Below the pieces are notes generated by a model. The model had not been told where the DNA came from. It searched no databases and was given only the letters and a program-made list of their open reading frames with translations. Made by a program: the position numbers and the translations under genes. A stretch of DNA of 5,484 bases, taken from positions 5,389 through 10,872 of the forward strand of contig DHHU01000042.1 in assembly GCA_002403445.1 (NCBI GenBank). The letters are read 5' to 3'. Source of the stretch: Salinisphaeraceae bacterium UBA4764. GTDB taxonomy: Bacteria; Pseudomonadota; Gammaproteobacteria; Nevskiales; Salinisphaeraceae. This document shows, one piece after another, positions 1-5,484 of this stretch (the stretch's first letter is position 1; every line of letters starts with the position of its first letter).

Positions 1-176
1 ACCTGATCGACGAACGGGCCACGGGCCCGTGCCAGCAGCAAGTCAACGGCCACACCCTCGGCCAGCAGTCCATGCAGCAGATTAACGAGCATGCGTTCGA
101 CACCGCCCTGCCCTGAAAACGAGACGAATATCGCCAGATGGGGGGGCCGCCCGCATGTTGCCTCGGCTAGGCTCAT
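1..176 (-). CDS. Glycosyltransferase family 4-like protein, N-terminal fragment
   Basis: This is a partial gene: it starts at an ATG (174-176) and runs off the left edge after 58 codons, with the frame open throughout. Residues 13-20 (HLAIFVSF) form a hydrophobic first beta strand. They are followed by a glycine-rich loop with SGQGGVERM (21-29), helix LVNLLHGLLAEG (30-41), strand VAVDLLLARA (42-51) and RGPFVD. This strand, GG-x-ER loop, helix, strand pattern is typical of the N-terminal Rossmann-like domain of GT-B fold glycosyltransferases (GT4/GT1-like), which transfer sugars from nucleotide-sugar donors, often in polysaccharide or LPS synthesis. The donor-binding domain and the catalytic EX7E-type motif lie outside the window, so substrate and activity cannot be judged. 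No ATG, GTG or TTG codon lies in frame between this ATG and the end of the upstream pump gene. No strong Shine-Dalgarno sequence precedes the start. It lies 91 bp downstream of the efflux operon on the same strand, so read-through is possible, but a functional link is not implied. Confidence 0.75.
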   Translation of the reverse strand, partial: MSLAEATCGRPPHLAIFVSFSGQGGVERMLVNLLHGLLAEGVAVDLLLARARGPFVDQ

Positions 177-244
177 TTCGTTGGGGTCCGGCCGGGCTGT
201 CGTCGGCGCATCAGCCCATGATCCCGCATCCGGCCCGCGATTGA

Positions 245-267
245 CCAGCGTTGGAGATAACGGCTGG
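245..267 (-). terminator. Possible hairpin just after the pump gene stop codon
   Basis: CCAGCGTT (245-252) and AACGGCTGG (259-267) can pair as an 8-bp stem with one bulged G (263) and a 6-nt loop. The structure begins immediately after the TAG stop of the DHA2 pump gene (268-270). There is no T-run after it on the minus strand, so it is not a canonical intrinsic terminator. It may act as a weak terminator, as an mRNA 3'-end stabiliser, or have no role. Confidence 0.3.
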
Positions 268-1788
268 CTACCCCTTCGGTCGGGAAAACCAGATCAGCGC
301 ACTCAAGCCGATAAAAATACAACCGGCAAGGAAATACATGTCGTTCAGGCCGAGCATGAAGGACTGGTTTTTAATTACCCGGCCCAGTGCGGCATAGGCC
401 TGCTGCCGGCTCAAGCCCGAGGCCTGCGCGTGGGCCAGCCATTGTTGTGTGGCCGGGCTGCCTGCCCGCACGTGTGAGGTCAGCACATGGTCGTGAAAGG
501 CCTCACGCCGGTCCCAGAATGTCTGGCTCAGCGAAGTCCCCGTACTCAGCGCAATCAGGCGCATGAAATTGAACAACCCCGAGGCGCTGGCGATCTTGCT
601 GCGCGGCAGACCGACCAACGACAGCGTAATCAGGGGGATGAAAAAACACGCTAGACCGATGCCCCAGGGTACGCGCTCCAAAAAGAGTTGCGCGAAGCTG
701 ATCTGGGTCGTCGCATCGGCCTTCACGAAAGATAGTCCGGCAAAGAGCAGCATGCCGAACGTGACGATGAAGCGCAGATCAATCTTGTCGGTCAACCGAC
801 CCACGATTGGCGAACCGATCACGCCCAGCAGACCCAGCGACGATGTGGTGATGCCGGCCCAGGTGGCGGTATAGCCCTGCTCTTGTTGCAACCAGAGAGG
901 TAACAGCACAACGCCGGAAAAATAGGTCATGAAGCCAAGCGTGACGGCCAGCGTCGCGATCGTGAAATTGCGCCGGGCAAACAATCGCAGGTCCACAACA
1001 GGGTCGTCATCGGTCAGTTCCCAAGCCACGAAAAATGACAGGAACACGACCGTGATGATCGCCAGTATGACGATGAAGTGGGATTGAAACCAGGCGTGGT
1101 TGTTGCCCTTGTCCAGCATGATCTGGAGTGCCCCGACGCCGATCGTTAGCAACACCAGACCGACGACGTCCAGCGGCAATTTTTTCGTGGGGGTTTCCCG
1201 GCTCCGCAGCAGAATCAGCGTGACGAACGCCGAGAAAATCCCCACAGGCACATTGATGTAGAAAATCCACGACCAACTGAAGTCGTCGGTTATCCAGCCG
1301 CCGAGAATCGGACCGATAATCGGCCCGACCACCGCGGTCATACCCCAGATGCCGTTGGCCAGACCGCGTTTTTCCACCGGATAATTGCCCAGCAGCAAAC
1401 TCTGCGACAACGGAATCATGGGCCCCGCGAACACCCCCTGGGCGGCACGCATGATCAGCAGGAAATAGAACGACGGCGCCATGCCGCACAATAAAGATGC
1501 CAGCGTGAACCCGAGAGTGCAGATAAAGAACAGGCGGACTTCGCCCACGCGCTGGGCAAGCCACCCCGAAACTGGCACGGCAATGGCATTGGAAACGGCA
1601 AATGACGTGATGATCCACGTGCCCTGATTGGCTGACACGGCCAGATAGCCCGCGATCGTGGGGATCGACACATTCGCGATCGACACGTCGATGGTGTTCA
1701 TGAACACCGCAAGAGCAAGACTGAACGTGACAAGAACAAGTTGGCCGCCTGCCAGGGGCGGCGGTCCGTCGTCTTCCATCGAGGCCAT
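268..1788 (-). CDS. emrB: EmrB-type DHA2 family MFS multidrug exporter (inner membrane)
   Basis: This 506-residue integral membrane protein is close in length to E. coli EmrB (about 512) and should be a 14-helix, proton-coupled drug antiporter of the DHA2 (EmrB/QacA) family. Family signatures appear in order. A helix-1 motif NTIDVSIANVSIPTIAG (31-47) contains a membrane-embedded Asp34. QGTWIITSFAVSNAIAVPVS (55-74) is followed by motif A, GWLAQRVGEVRLF (75-87). Motif B is RAAQGVFAGPMIPLSQSLLL (114-133). The antiporter motif C is GPIIGPILGGWI (155-166), and SWSWIFYINVPVG (171-183) follows. A hydrophilic stretch at about 425-475 is the large periplasmic loop before the last helix, as in EmrB. 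The start ATG (1786-1788) overlaps the TGA of the upstream adaptor gene by one base (TGATG). It lacks a strong Shine-Dalgarno sequence, so translational coupling is likely. A second in-frame Met at residue 4 is an alternative start. The exact substrate cannot be read from sequence. EmrB relatives export hydrophobic uncouplers, antibiotics and similar compounds. Confidence 0.95.
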   Translation of the reverse strand: MASMEDDGPPPLAGGQLVLVTFSLALAVFMNTIDVSIANVSIPTIAGYLAVSANQGTWIITSFAVSNAIAVPVSGWLAQRVGEVRLFFICTLGFTLASLLCGMAPSFYFLLIMRAAQGVFAGPMIPLSQSLLLGNYPVEKRGLANGIWGMTAVVGPIIGPILGGWITDDFSWSWIFYINVPVGIFSAFVTLILLRSRETPTKKLPLDVVGLVLLTIGVGALQIMLDKGNNHAWFQSHFIVILAIITVVFLSFFVAWELTDDDPVVDLRLFARRNFTIATLAVTLGFMTYFSGVVLLPLWLQQEQGYTATWAGITTSSLGLLGVIGSPIVGRLTDKIDLRFIVTFGMLLFAGLSFVKADATTQISFAQLFLERVPWGIGLACFFIPLITLSLVGLPRSKIASASGLFNFMRLIALSTGTSLSQTFWDRREAFHDHVLTSHVRAGSPATQQWLAHAQASGLSRQQAYAALGRVIKNQSFMLGLNDMYFLAGCIFIGLSALIWFSRPKG

Positions 1789-3029
1789 CAGCCTGGGGTT
1801 TTCTTAATTTGGGCGCCAGCATGACTGGCATTCGTTTGGGTGCCGGCGTGACCATCGTTGGCGTTAACAATCTTGTGGATCAATTGCTTCGCGCCGGCCA
1901 AACGATTTTGATACACATTGGTATGATTGCGCGGTTTTTTCGGGGCTGACTTGGACAGCATCGGCCCGCTCGTGTTGTGCAGGTTGATCGATACATGCAT
2001 CGACAAACCCAGCCGCAACGGATGTTTTTTCAGGTCCTTGGAATTAAGCGCGATACGCACGGGCACACGCCGTACAATCTTGATCCAGTTGCCCGTGGCG
2101 TTCTGGGCCGGAAGAAGGGAAAACGCCGAGCCGCTGCCCGGACTGATGCCGGCAACGTGGCCGTGATAGACGACATTGCTGCCGTAAAAATCCGAGGTTA
2201 CGGTCACCGGCTGACCGATGCGAACCGAGCCCAAATCCGTTTCCTTGAAGTTCGCATTCACCCAGATCTGTCCCAACGGCACGATGGTGAGCATCGACTT
2301 GCCGGGGGCCACATGCTGGCCAACCTGGACATTGCGCTTGGCAACATAGCCGCTGACCGGTGCCGGGATGCGCGTACGCGCTAGCGTCAGATACGCACTG
2401 CGCAACTTGGCTTCGGCCTGCTTGACCCGCGGCTGATGGCGCAACGTCGTGCCGTCAGTCTGGGCTTGGAGTTGGGCCAGGTGGGCTCGGGCCGCGTTGA
2501 GGGCCGATTGGTCCTGATGATAAGTCGACCGGCTCTGTTGGAACTTCTGCCGCGTCACGGCATGCGCCTTGATCAGATGCTTGTCGCGGTGATAATTCCG
2601 ACGTGCCTGGGCAAGCGCACTGTGTCGCTCGGCGATGACGGCTTTCTGCTGATGAACCTTTACGTACAACTCGTGTACCGAGCGCACCGTTTCGGCAAGA
2701 TTCGACTTGGCCTTCGCGAGGGCATTTTTGGCTTGAGTATCGTCGAGCTTGACCACGGTCTGACCGGCTTTGACCCGGTCGGTGTCATGGACTTTGATGG
2801 AAGTCACCGTGCCCGCAATCTGCGACGCCAACGTCACCTTATTGCCATGGACATAGGCGTCATCGGTGGCAGCATAGAACCGGGCTACGAAATAATAATA
2901 GGCCCCGTAGAGCACCGCGGCGATGATGAAGACCATCGCCAATGCCAGCAGAATCCATTTCCGGCGGCTCTTTCTTTTGGACTTTGACGGGGCACCCTGC
3001 TCGGTCGTGGGGTTGCTGTCTTCAGCCAT
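1788..3029 (-). CDS. emrA: EmrA-type periplasmic adaptor (HlyD/membrane-fusion protein family)
   Basis: This 413-residue membrane-fusion protein links the inner-membrane pump to the outer-membrane channel. The order is: a short basic cytoplasmic segment (SKSKRKSRRK, 15-24); one transmembrane helix (about 25-48); TDDAYVHG (55-62), the usual EmrA/HlyD entry motif; a first lipoyl half-motif (about 65-97, with VKAGQTVVKLDD); a long alpha-helical hairpin rich in Ala, Gln, Lys and His (about 98-215); a second lipoyl half (RTRIPAPVSGYVAKR, 218-232); and a beta-barrel domain with IWVNANFKETDL (255-266). GSGSAFSLLPAQNATGNW (298-315) is a hallmark of the EmrA subgroup. LAGAKQLIHKIVNANDG (377-393) resembles the extreme C-terminus of E. 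coli EmrA. About 20 further residues follow, containing a short HAGTQ/HAGAQ repeat that I do not recognise. The start ATG is preceded by a good Shine-Dalgarno sequence (see 3036-3040). The gene starts 9 bp after the channel gene and overlaps the pump gene by 1 bp. Confidence 0.95.
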   Translation of the reverse strand: MAEDSNPTTEQGAPSKSKRKSRRKWILLALAMVFIIAAVLYGAYYYFVARFYAATDDAYVHGNKVTLASQIAGTVTSIKVHDTDRVKAGQTVVKLDDTQAKNALAKAKSNLAETVRSVHELYVKVHQQKAVIAERHSALAQARRNYHRDKHLIKAHAVTRQKFQQSRSTYHQDQSALNAARAHLAQLQAQTDGTTLRHQPRVKQAEAKLRSAYLTLARTRIPAPVSGYVAKRNVQVGQHVAPGKSMLTIVPLGQIWVNANFKETDLGSVRIGQPVTVTSDFYGSNVVYHGHVAGISPGSGSAFSLLPAQNATGNWIKIVRRVPVRIALNSKDLKKHPLRLGLSMHVSINLHNTSGPMLSKSAPKKPRNHTNVYQNRLAGAKQLIHKIVNANDGHAGTQTNASHAGAQIKKTPG

Positions 3030-3035
3030 GAAAAA

Positions 3036-3040
3036 TCCTT
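3036..3040 (-). promoter_or_regulatory. Shine-Dalgarno site of the emrA-like gene
   Basis: On the minus strand the bases read AAGGA, 6 nt before the ATG at 3027-3029. They overlap the TAA stop codon of the upstream channel gene (3039-3041), giving TAAGGA. This is the only strong ribosome-binding site among the gene starts in this window, and it supports both the chosen start and the operon reading. Confidence 0.75.
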
Positions 3041-4610
3041 AATTGCTCGTTTTGGCGCTGTTGGTTGCCTGCGATTTCCCGTTTGACACACCTGTCGAAG
3101 CGTCCTTCGAATGGGGTTTGGCCAGCGGCGCCCCCTTGGCGTTCCACCAACCGCCGCCAAGCGCCCGGAAAAGAGCCGCTGTATCGCGGTAGCGGGTGAC
3201 TCGCGCCTTGGTGTAGTGGAGATCAATGCGTCGGTACTGGGCCTGAGCTTGATACAGCGATTCATAGTCGGCCGCACCATGGCGCAGCTGCGCCTTGACC
3301 GTATCAAGATTGTTGCGGGCGGCGTGAAGCGCACGCTTGCGGGCCTTAAGCGCACTCGAATCCGATGTGAGCGAGCGCAGGCTATCGGATACGTTGCCAA
3401 ACGCTGACAGGATCTTGGCCCGATAGTCGGCTCGCGCGGCGTCATAGTTGTGTTTGGCCTGACGTTGTCGCGCACTCAAGCGGCCGCCTTCAAAAATCGG
3501 CGCCGTCAACTGCGCGCCGATCGAATACACCGCCAACACCGGATTGGCCAGATCACCGGGATTAAGGCCATTGCGCCCATATGAGGCGCTCAGCGTGATG
3601 TTCGGCAAGCGATTGGCGGTTGCCACACCGACCTCGGCGCTTGCCGCGTGCAAAGCACTGGCGGCTGCCAGAATATCCGGCCGATGCTTGACCAGTTGGG
3701 CCGGCACGCTTACCGGTAATTTCTGGGGCAACTTGAGTTGGTCGAGTTGAAATTTGGGGTCGGAAAACGTTCCGGGTGTGGATCCGGTCAGAACGGCAAG
3801 CCGATTGACCGCTAGCATCCGCTGCTTGCGAAGCGGTGCCAACGAGGCCTGCGTCGCCGCGAGCTGAGTCTGGAGCTGTGACGCCTTGTTCTGCAGGGCA
3901 GCGCCGTATTGGATCTGTTTCCGAATGATTTTGAGCGATTGCTTCTGCGCATGAATAATCTGATGCGTCGTTTGGAGCGCCGCATTCACCCCGGCCTCGG
4001 CGATCGCAGAAGCCACGATGTTGTTGATCAAGGTGACGTAGGTGTTGAGCACCCGGTAACGGCGTTCATGAAGCTGGGCAGCGCTGCGCTCGATCCGACG
4101 GCGCGTCTTGCCAAACAGGTCGAGGTTGTAGCGGGCCGTCAACTGCCCTTGATACAGATTGAACACGTTGACGAACCGTTTCTGGGCAATTCCGAGCCGC
4201 GTGCCGTTGGCCTTGTTGTGCGAAACACCGGCGTTAGCACTGATCTGCGGCAACAACGCCCCCTTGCTGGCTTTGACTGCTTCGTGCGCCGCCTTGAGCC
4301 GGGCGCGCCCGGCAGCCAGGCTCGGATTATGGGCCAGTGCCTGGCCAATCAGGGCGTTGAGTTTGTCCGAGCCAAAGATTTTGTACCAGTCTGCGCGGAC
4401 ACGACCAGCGCGCTTGAACACCTGTTGTCGAATCGCGTTATGGTTGCTTGAGGTGCTGCCGGTGGTCGTTTTGTTGATCTGATAGGCGTTGTTCTTGGGT
4501 GCGGTCGGGGCGTGATAGGTCGGCCCGACCGTACAACCGGCAACCAGCGTGACCGCGACAACCACCCCCCACGCGCAAAGCAACCGAGACACCCATGAGA
4601 AAGATGGCAT
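3039..4610 (-). CDS. NodT-family outer-membrane efflux channel lipoprotein (TolC-like OEP)
   Basis: This 523-residue protein is the predicted outer-membrane exit duct of the tripartite pump. The N-terminus is a lipoprotein signal peptide with lipobox LVAGC (22-26). Cys26 is the lipidation site and is followed by TVGPTYHAP, matching the CxVGPxY start of NodT/OprM-type channels. Two OEP repeats follow. The first has WYKIFGSDKLNALIGQALAH (75-94), LPQISANAG (120-128) and YNLDLFGKTRR (161-171). The second has LVKHRPDILAA (306-316), RLPNITLSASYG (334-345), LTAPIFEGGR (368-377) and the closing motif FRALGGGWW (481-489). Coiled-coil helices rich in Ala, Gln and Lys lie between them. About 34 residues after GGGWW are low-complexity (Ser, Lys, Asn, Ala) and lack a family counterpart that I know of. 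Length is slightly above the usual 450-500. It is the first gene of the operon. Its ATG (4608-4610) has no Shine-Dalgarno sequence. An in-frame GTG at codon 7 (4590-4592) would also leave a valid signal peptide. Confidence 0.94.
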   Translation of the reverse strand: MPSFSWVSRLLCAWGVVVAVTLVAGCTVGPTYHAPTAPKNNAYQINKTTTGSTSSNHNAIRQQVFKRAGRVRADWYKIFGSDKLNALIGQALAHNPSLAAGRARLKAAHEAVKASKGALLPQISANAGVSHNKANGTRLGIAQKRFVNVFNLYQGQLTARYNLDLFGKTRRRIERSAAQLHERRYRVLNTYVTLINNIVASAIAEAGVNAALQTTHQIIHAQKQSLKIIRKQIQYGAALQNKASQLQTQLAATQASLAPLRKQRMLAVNRLAVLTGSTPGTFSDPKFQLDQLKLPQKLPVSVPAQLVKHRPDILAAASALHAASAEVGVATANRLPNITLSASYGRNGLNPGDLANPVLAVYSIGAQLTAPIFEGGRLSARQRQAKHNYDAARADYRAKILSAFGNVSDSLRSLTSDSSALKARKRALHAARNNLDTVKAQLRHGAADYESLYQAQAQYRRIDLHYTKARVTRYRDTAALFRALGGGWWNAKGAPLAKPHSKDASTGVSNGKSQATNSAKTSN

Positions 4611-4619
4611 TCGAAAAAG

Positions 4620-4640
4620 TAAACTATACGGTTTAGTTTA
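4620..4640. promoter_or_regulatory. Palindromic operator, probable TetR-family repressor site
   Basis: A 21-bp palindrome centred on 4630 has arms TAAACTA (4620-4626) and TAGTTTA (4634-4640). The inner bases also pair, except for one mismatched pair (4627/4633). It lies in the 60-bp gap between the divergent channel operon and the TetR-family gene and overlaps the predicted operon -10 box. Size, symmetry and position are those expected of an operator bound by a TetR-family dimer, most likely the product of the adjacent gene, which would then control the operon and possibly itself. The palindrome is seen directly; the binding partner is inferred from context. Confidence 0.75.
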
Positions 4641-4650
4641 GCTGATACAA
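4623..4650 (-). promoter_or_regulatory. Predicted promoter of the efflux operon
   Basis: Reading the minus strand, a -35-like TTGTAT (4650 down to 4645) and a -10-like TATAGT (4628 down to 4623, five of six matches to TATAAT) are separated by 16 bp. The expected transcription start is near 4616, only about 6 nt before the ATG of the channel gene. The -10 box and most of the spacer lie inside the palindromic operator (4620-4640), so a bound repressor would block polymerase. This is inferred from sequence only, and the -35 match is weak (three of six). Confidence 0.5.
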
Positions 4651-4651
4651 G
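4644..4651 (+). promoter_or_regulatory. Weak candidate -10 region for the tetR-family gene
   Basis: The bases TGATACAAG (4643-4651) resemble an extended -10 element (TGn followed by TACAAG, four of six matches to TATAAT). Initiation would fall near 4658, about 13 nt before the TTG start. I see no convincing -35 box upstream, so polymerase binding would depend on the extended element. The match is weak and may be chance in this AT-rich gap. If real, it faces the operon promoter back to back, with the operator just upstream of it. Confidence 0.2.
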
Positions 4652-4670
4652 CTAGTTTGCCCGTTGATAG

Positions 4671-5312
4671 TTGTCAAATACAGTGACCGATAACAAGCAA
4701 AACAGCTGCGGCCCCGCGGGATCACGGGCCAGCAAAGATCAATGTGTGCTGGACGCGGCGCGCCAATTATTTATCGAACACGGATTCGGCGCCACCAGCA
4801 TGGACGCCATCGCGACTACCGCCAATGTGTCCAAGGCAACACTGTACGCCTATTACCCCGGCAAGCAAGCGTTGTTTGCGGCCACGGCACAGCGCGAATG
4901 CAACCGCATCATGGCGCAAATGGAGCTGACCGAAGACTTATCCGAGCTGCCGCTGGCCGAGGCCTTGGAGCGAATCGCCCGATCGTTCGTTCAGCCCGTC
5001 TTCTCGCCGGACATCGTTGCACTGCTGCGCATGGTCATTTCCGAAGTCAGTCGCTTCCCGGAACTGGGCCCGATCTACTACGACAGCGGACCGGGACTTA
5101 TGCACAGCCACGTCGCCGATTACATGCACCGGGCACGGGAACGCGGTCTGATCACGACAGATGATTGTAAACTGGCTGCGGCCCAGTTTTTGGGCATGTT
5201 GCGAAGCGACCGGCACTTGCAGCGTCTGTTGGGAAAGCACGTCGATACCACCTCACTCGAGGTGACAATCGCTGAAGCGGTCAAAACCTTCATGGCGCGT
5301 TACGCAGTCTGA
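4671..5312 (+). CDS. TetR/AcrR-family transcriptional repressor of the efflux operon
   Basis: This 213-residue protein has a typical TetR architecture. The DNA-binding domain (about 26-70) reads VLDAARQLFIEHGFGATSMD (26-45), then AIATTANVSKATLYAYYPGK (46-65) and QALFAA. It contains the helix-turn-helix with the conserved TxxxIAxxAxVSxxTLYxYF-like pattern (F replaced by Y62). The C-terminal ligand and dimer domain includes LLRMVISEVSRFPELGPIYY (118-137), resembling the AefR-like C-terminal domain (TetR_C_7). It should bind the 21-bp palindrome upstream and release it when it binds a pump substrate. The start is uncertain. An in-frame TAG (4668-4670) sits just before the TTG at 4671, so translation starts at this TTG or at a downstream codon such as GTG at 4683. 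Neither has a recognisable Shine-Dalgarno sequence. The first ATG (residue 44) lies inside the HTH domain and cannot be the start. The inducer is unknown. Confidence 0.92.
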   Translation: MSNTVTDNKQNSCGPAGSRASKDQCVLDAARQLFIEHGFGATSMDAIATTANVSKATLYAYYPGKQALFAATAQRECNRIMAQMELTEDLSELPLAEALERIARSFVQPVFSPDIVALLRMVISEVSRFPELGPIYYDSGPGLMHSHVADYMHRARERGLITTDDCKLAAAQFLGMLRSDRHLQRLLGKHVDTTSLEVTIAEAVKTFMARYAV

Positions 5313-5322
5313 TACACGCACT

Positions 5323-5341
5323 CGTTTCCAGCCCGGAAACG
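5323..5341. terminator. Hairpin between convergent genes, possible bidirectional terminator
   Basis: CGTTTCC (5323-5329) and GGAAACG (5335-5341) form a perfect 7-bp stem around a 5-nt loop. It lies 10 bp after the stop of the tetR-family gene (5310-5312) and 2 bp after the stop of the convergent partial gene (5344-5346). Position favours a shared terminator. Neither side has a proper T-run (only GTTTACC follows on the plus strand), so strength is doubtful. Confidence 0.4.
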
Positions 5342-5343
5342 GT

Positions 5344-5484
5344 TTACCGAGACGGATCGTAAGCCGCAAAAGTGCGCGCGTACAGGATGATATAGACACC
5401 GAAAAATCCGGCCGCGATATAAAACGGTGCAGCCAGGAAACCGCCGCCGAACAACAGGCCGGCCCCAAGCGGCCCGGCCGCACG
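5344..5484 (-). CDS. C-terminal fragment of a membrane protein, probably an MFS transporter
   Basis: The minus strand is open from the right edge for 46 codons and ends in TAA (5344-5346). The fragment begins RAAGPLGAGLLFGGGFLAAP and continues FYIAAGFFGVYIILYARTFA, ending AYDPSR. A glycine-rich hydrophobic segment, a Pro-Phe-Tyr turn and a final hydrophobic helix ending in a short polar tail (residues about 36-46) resemble the last two helices of 12-helix MFS drug or solute transporters, whose C-termini often read like APFYxAGxxKxxYDxxLY. Because only the 3' end is present, family and substrate remain open and another polytopic membrane protein is possible. It converges on the tetR-family gene with a 31-bp gap, so it is not part of the efflux operon. 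The hydrophobic reading is much more protein-like than the other open minus-strand frame here, which supports this choice. Confidence 0.55.
   Translation of the reverse strand, partial: RAAGPLGAGLLFGGGFLAAPFYIAAGFFGVYIILYARTFAAYDPSR

Noticed and set aside
91..477. Plus-strand open frame of 128 codons at the left end
   Set aside because: It lies antisense to the glycosyltransferase start and the end of the emrB-like gene. Its protein is Arg/Gly/Pro-rich without any recognisable fold, as expected of a shadow frame.
1007..1870. Minus-strand open frame of 287 codons overlapping the pump and adaptor genes
   Set aside because: It is the same strand in a shifted frame, rich in Arg, Gly and His, with no membrane or domain pattern. 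The emrB frame matches its family from end to end.
2436..2987. Plus-strand open frame of 183 codons antisense to the adaptor gene
   Set aside because: The length is explained by codon bias on the opposite strand. I see no ribosome site and no recognisable domain, and the antisense frame is a clear EmrA homologue.
3909..4451. Plus-strand open frame of 180 codons antisense to the channel gene
   Set aside because: No family resemblance, no plausible ribosome site, and it lies fully within the well-supported NodT-type gene.
4639..4654. Inverted repeat TAGCT-N6-AGCTA as an independent operator
   Set aside because: Only 5 bp per arm, built largely on the self-complementary AGCT. It is too short to call a separate site without conservation data.
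5253..5483. Minus-strand open frame of 76 codons at the right end
   Set aside because: It overlaps the end of the tetR-family gene and uses a different frame from the hydrophobic, transporter-like reading at 5344-5484, which ends neatly beside the hairpin.

Overview
The window looks like chromosomal DNA from a Gram-negative proteobacterium. The evidence is a lipoprotein outer-membrane efflux channel, a periplasmic adaptor closely resembling E. coli EmrA, moderately high GC and compact gene packing. A gammaproteobacterium is my best guess, because the EmrA and EmrB homologues match the E. coli proteins over long stretches, but the sequence does not fix the genus.

The centre holds a complete tripartite drug-efflux operon on the minus strand, read right to left: a NodT-type outer-membrane channel (4610 to 3039), an EmrA-type membrane-fusion protein (3029 to 1788) and an EmrB-type DHA2 MFS pump (1788 to 268). 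The genes are separated by 9 bp and then overlap by 1 bp, so they are almost certainly co-transcribed. Together they should form a proton-driven pump spanning both membranes, exporting hydrophobic or amphipathic toxic compounds. A TetR/AcrR-family repressor gene (4671 to 5312, plus strand) is divergently transcribed. The 60-bp region between it and the operon carries a 21-bp palindrome with a single mismatched pair, overlapping the predicted operon promoter. This suggests simple ligand-relieved local repression.

Two partial genes lie at the edges, both on the minus strand. At the left, 176 to 1 encodes the N-terminal 58 residues of a GT4-like glycosyltransferase. At the right, 5484 to 5344 encodes the last 46 residues of what looks like another MFS-type membrane transporter, convergent with the tetR gene. 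A 7-bp-stem hairpin sits in the 31-bp gap between those two genes.

There is no gene-free stretch longer than about 100 bp. I see no RNA gene, CRISPR array, insertion sequence or phage element. The system is a recognisable Emr-type efflux locus, not a new kind of system. The points of most interest are the operator and promoter architecture, the lack of Shine-Dalgarno sequences at both divergent starts, and the two edge genes.
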